From the NCBI RefSeq assembly GCF_002994745.2, contig NC_037092.1:81202824-81266823 (forward strand): 64,000 nt of DNA, given 5' to 3'. This DNA is from Rosa chinensis. Lineage: Eukaryota > Streptophyta > Magnoliopsida > Rosales > Rosaceae. This document shows, piece after piece, positions 59,730-64,000 of the stretch. Made by a program: the position numbers and the translations under genes. Numbering within the stretch: the first letter of the stretch is position 1; every line of letters starts with the position of its first letter. Under the pieces are notes generated by a model. The model made no database searches, was not told the origin of the DNA, and was given only the letters and a program-made list of their open reading frames with translations.

Positions 59730-62700
59730 TCAAGGGAGCTTGAAAAGTCTTCGCATTCCTATGTTTTTCATATGTTTCTCAAATATGGCCTTAGGCAATG
59801 ATTTGGTGAATAAATCTGTCACATTCTCCTCAGACCTTACTTGATTCACTTGAATCTTGAGGAGGGCATGTTGTTGCTGATTGTAGAAAAACTTTGGCGA
59901 TATGTGTTTTGTATTATCACTCTTGATATATCCTAGCTTCATCTGTTCGATGTAAGCTGCATTATCTTCATAAATGTAAGTAGGCTCTTCAGTGGTAGAA
60001 CTCAAACCACTAGTCCCTCGAATATGTGTAATGATAGCTCTTAACCATACACACTCACGAACTGCCTCATGTAGAGCAATGATCTCTGAGTGGTTCGAGG
60101 AGGTAGCCACAAGGGTTTGCTTGGTTGATCTCCAAGATATCGTTGTGTTCCCAATGGTAAATACATAACCAGTTTGGGAACGACCTTTATGTGGGTCAGA
60201 GAGGTACCTAGTATCAGCAAAACCAACCAAAACGTCATTTGGCGTTTCGTTGTAGTGAGTGGCGCTTTCGCCATCAACATTTCCTTTAGGGATTGCAGTT
60301 CCATCTGCGGTCCCTCTTGTCTATCTGTAGGGAAAGAACAGTTTCAAGTCAATGGTTCCTTTTAGGTATCGAAAAATGTTCTTGATACCATTCCAGTGAC
60401 GCTGCATTGGCACTGAGCCAAATCTAGCTAACAAGTTCACTGAAAATGCAATGTCTGATCGAGTACATTGGGCTAAGTGCAATAATGTGCCTATTGCACT
60501 TAGATAGAGAATTTCAGCTCCCAACACCTCTTCGTCATCTTCTTTTGGACGAAATAGATCTTTCATTGCATCCAAGCTTCAACCGATCATGGAAGTCCTA
60601 GCAGGATGCGCTTTGTCCATGTTAAATCGCCTGAGCATCTTTTGGACATACTGGTGGATTAGTATTCCACAAACTCAGTGTTCTAGTTCAAGGCCTAGAC
60701 AAAATCGAGTTTTCCTAAGATCCTTCATCTCAAATTCGGATTTCAATTAGCTCGCGGTTTCTCTTATTTCATTTAGAGCACCTATTATGTTCATATCATC
60801 GACATATACTGCTACAATTGCAAATCTGGAACTTGTTTTTTTTTATGAATACGCAGGGGCATAATTCATCGTTCTTATATCCCTTTCCAATCAAGTAGTC
60901 ACTTAGACGGGTATACCACATCCGCCTAGATTGTTTCAATCCGTAAAGTGAGCATTTCAACCTAATTGCAAACGCACTATGTGGTTTAGAGTCACTTAAC
61001 TTGGGTAATGTAAGGCCATCAGGCACTTTCATATATATCTCTGAATTAAGATCCCCATAGAGATATGCAGTAACCACATCCATGAGCTGTATTTCCAGTC
61101 CTTCGGAAACTACCAAGCTAACTAAGTAGCGGAACATTATAACGTCTATTACGGGAGAGTATATCTCCTCGTAGTCAATTCCAGGGCGCTGTGAGAAACC
61201 TTGCGCCACAAGGCGATCCTTGTACCTCAGGACTTCATTCTTCTCATTACGCTTTCTGACAAAGACCCATTTATGTCCTACAAGCTTTACACTTGGTGGG
61301 GTTAGTACTACCGGACAAAATACCTGTCTCTTTGCCAGAGAATCTAGTTATGCCTGGATTGCTTATTTCCATTTTGGCCAATCTGCTCTTTGTTGACATT
61401 CTGTAACAGAACGTGGTTCGATATCATCGAGCTCTAAGATTTCTTGAGTAACAGTGTATGCAAATACATCATCAATGTGTATGGAAGATCTTTCTATCAA
61501 CTCATACACACTCTCATAATCCATTGAGATTTCTTTGTTCTCTAGAATCATTCAAACATCGGAGCGTCCTCCAGTATTGATTCATGGACATAACTATATC
61601 AGAGACAATCTCATGAGAGTGATTCTCTACATTGATGATTAATGGATCGATTTATGCCTCACTCACCCTTTTCTTCCCTAGATGAGTGTCAATCAAACCA
61701 AGTGGCCTCCCCCTCTTCCTTTGGGGAGGCACTGCCTCAACCACACCTCCACTAAGTGTGGTTGCATTGCCTCTATCTACGACACCATGCCCCTTGTTGG
61801 GGATTTCTAACCTTGCAGGCACATTTGCAGTTGGTATATATGATCTCGTCACTTTTGCGATATCAGTAAACGCATCAGGCATCGAATCTGCTACGTTCTG
61901 AAGATTCATTATTCTTTTCACTTCACTTTCACATTGTGAAGTGCTGCGATCAAAATGAGACAGAGTGGGGACAAACCACGACAATTTCTGTCGTTCCCTT
62001 GGAAAATCCTTTTTCCTATCTCCCCCTAACGACAAGAAGACTGTCTCATCAAAGTGACAATCCACAAATCTAGCGGTAAAGAGATCGTTTGTCAAGGGTT
62101 CAAAGTAGCGGATAATTGTTGGGGATTCGTATCCAACATAAATACTTAATCGTCTCTGATGACCCATTTTGGTGCGATGTGGGGGCACAATAAGCACATA
62201 TACTGAGCAACCAAATATGCGTAAGTGTGAAATGTCATGCTCATATCCAGTTACCAACTGGTACGCAGAAAATGGTTGGCCAGCTAGGGGTCTGAAACGA
62301 ATAAGTAAAGCTGCGTGCAATATTGCATAACCCCAAGCAGATATAGGCAGGTTGGTGCGCATAACCAGTGCCCTAGCCACCATATGTAGTCTTTTGATGG
62401 TGGCTTCTGCGAGACCATTTTGTGTATGCACATGGGGTACAGGATGTTCTACATCGATCCCAATAGACATGCAATAATCATCAAATGCTTTTGATGTAAA
62501 CTCTCCAACGTTATCAAGCCTTATAGACTTGATAGAGTGATCAGGGTGGTGAGCCCTTAAACGTATAATATGTGCTAGGAGTTTTATAAATGCGGCATTT
62601 CTTGTGGACAATAAAGCGACATGTGACCAACATGTCGAAGCATCCACCGGAACCATAAAGTACTTGAATGGTCCACATTCTGGATGGATAGGTCCACAGA

Positions 62701-63461
62701 TATATCCTTGTATCTTTTGTAAGAATGGAATGTTTTGTTTTGTGTCTTTAGCATAAGAAGGTCTCGATCTTATTTTTGCTAAAGAGCACGCTTTGCAAAA
62801 CGAGTGATGTGCCTTTGAAATAGTCAATGAGGCATAATGGGAGGGAGGTAGTGTTTCTGGTACTTCAGAAGGCAATGACTGCATTTGAGCAGTACTAGGA
62901 CCGACACCTTGCAATGTGTCGGATTTTTGTCCCATTTTATTTTTCACTCGAAAAAAGGGATGTCTGTGTGAGTTCTTTAAATTACAGATCATCATGTCAC
63001 GACCTGGATGCCCTAGGCGGTCCTGCCAAAGGCTGTATGAGTCAGTATCCCACATTTCATTGTTGGTGACAGCATAGGATTCAATGATCAGAATAGTAGT
63101 GAGGTATAGTCCACTAGATTGACTCAGAAGTTTCTCTAAAATGCGTTTCCTTCCACATTCGTTAGAGGTAATATAAAGGTATTCAGTTCCATTCTCACAA
63201 TGTGTTTCTACATGATAACCGTTTGAAACTTAACAAGGTTCGATTAGCTCTTGGTGCATATAGAGCGTCTGTGACTTGAAATGTTGTGCCATTAGGCAGC
63301 AAAAATTTGGCAGTTCCTCGCCCTTTTATTACTTGTGATGATCCTATCATCGTAGTCACAGAGGAATGATAGGCTATTAATTCAATGAATAATTGCTTAT
63401 TTCTTGATATGGTGTGGGTAGTCCCACTATCAACTAAGCACTCAAGTTCTCCTCGATTCAT
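59730..63461 (-). pseudogene. copia pol remnant without gag, related to the one at 42725-46643
   Basis: Minus-strand fragments in order: protease (ECLVDSGTTHTIS) from 63461, GAG-pre-integrase (LWQDRLGHPGRDMM) and the full integrase with HPDHSIKSIRLDNVGEFTSK and IGIDVEHPVPHVHTQNGLAE in 63055-61652, the start of reverse transcriptase (61551-61363), reverse transcriptase 61209-60796 (ending before the YVDD region, which is frame-broken), and RNase H in 60575-60321 and 60230-59730 (VGFADTRYLSDPHKGRSQTGY ... HISPKFFYNQQQ). It is the same family as the pol at 42725-46643 but lacks the Ala/His-rich insert in RNase H. No gag and no 5' LTR are recognisable upstream. Confidence 0.85.
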
Positions 63462-63830
63462 TCCTACAAATAAATGGGAGGTATTATTAATTAATTTAGA
63501 AAATATAACTCATATTCTTTAGAGTATGTCTATTTTAGTAGAATCATAATCTTTTCATTCTAATAATTTTTATCTAGATGTATTGCTTTACATCTTTATA
63601 GTGCTATTTCGAACCATGTGAATATGTGTAGTAAATAAAAATCGAATAAATTCAATGTTTCAGAATAAAATCTGAAATTTATTAATAAGCCAACGATAAT
63701 TGAATCAAGGTCTTATTCAGAAATCTAATTCATCAAACCATTATTGAAATAAAACTTTAAGACTAAGTAATAGTCTAATTAAAAATGAGGCATTATGCCT
63801 TCACAACTATTTTTGAAAAATAATTCATTC
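63462..63830. other. AT-rich sequence upstream of copia protease, no gag
   Basis: No coding features. A stretch near 63650-63710 (tgaaatttattaataagcca) vaguely parallels sequence at 46670-46700 upstream of the related element's protease. Confidence 0.45.
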
Positions 63831-63962
63831 ACCGAGTCATCCCCCCGCTGACAGCGAACACCCAATACCCAATACCCAATACCCAATACTTTAATAGAAG
63901 TGACAAGATGACCTTGATAAAATCTTGGCCAGATAAAAATTTTTAGTATAAAACTTTAAACA
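63831..63962. repeat. Direct repeat, right copy, bracketing the copia remnant
   Basis: Matches 59205-59327. It includes a short tandem (cccaata repeated about four times, 63868-63889) that is present once in the left copy. Confidence 0.85.
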
Positions 63963-64000
63963 GATAAAAGAGTACCACGAATAAAAAGTCACAAGTTGCA

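Noticed and set aside
63868..63892. cccaata repeats as an interstitial telomere
   Set aside because: The plant telomere unit is ccctaaa. This is a different short tandem repeat with few copies.
1..64000. CRISPR arrays, tRNA or rRNA genes
   Set aside because: No spaced direct-repeat array, cloverleaf with A and B boxes, or ribosomal sequence was seen.

Overview
The window is plant nuclear DNA, most likely from a woody or herbaceous eudicot (a Rosaceae-like genome is my guess, not proven). The evidence is AT-rich intergenic DNA, short GT-AG introns, plant-type Ty1/copia, hAT, CACTA and LINE elements, and a plant-specific kinesin-14 gene with a calponin-homology domain. No tRNA, rRNA or CRISPR array was recognised.

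Region 1 (1-30.1 kb) is a transposon pile-up. A hAT-type element with an 8-bp target duplication (1108-13761) contains a CACTA element (3126-13554, 3-bp duplication), which contains a young Ty1/copia element on the minus strand (3704-8471, 5-bp duplication, near-identical LTRs). Next is an older plus-strand copia element (13910-27899). It was itself invaded by an apparently intact autonomous hAT (14588-18923, transposase in three coding exons) and by a 5'-truncated LINE (about 19518-21967). A LINE-like 3' end and a non-autonomous hAT (29246-30131) follow.

Region 2 (30.1-41.5 kb) is the genic island. After about 3.7 kb of AT-rich DNA comes the one full-length host gene, a kinesin-14 with an N-terminal calponin-homology domain. 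I resolve 17 coding exons (34420-40605, 1131 codons plus stop) with all phases consistent. One intron (38253-38343) has AT-AC ends and U12-type splice signals. A foldback Mutator-like MITE lies just downstream.

Region 3 (41.8-50.3 kb) holds a degraded minus-strand copia composite with three LTR copies and no gag, a DUF868 pseudogene, and the 3' part of a minus-strand LINE.

Region 4 (50.4-57.6 kb) holds three diverged copies of a small secreted-protein locus. Copy 1 is frame-disrupted, one copy keeps only the upstream region, and the last (57239-57592) has an open frame but a 1.27-kb hAT in its upstream region. Between them lie a large inverted duplication built from the 5' part of another gene, a MITE nested in a MITE, and a fragment of a metal-tolerance (CDF) gene abutting a polypurine tract and LTR-like sequence.

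Region 5 (57.6-64 kb) has a LINE ORF1 fragment with a 14-bp target duplication and a second gag-less copia of the same family as in region 3. That copia is bracketed by a roughly 110-130 bp direct repeat that includes the LINE boundary.

What can be read as working host function is limited to the kinesin-14 gene and, tentatively, the last secreted-protein copy. The other coding stretches are transposon genes or broken gene fragments.
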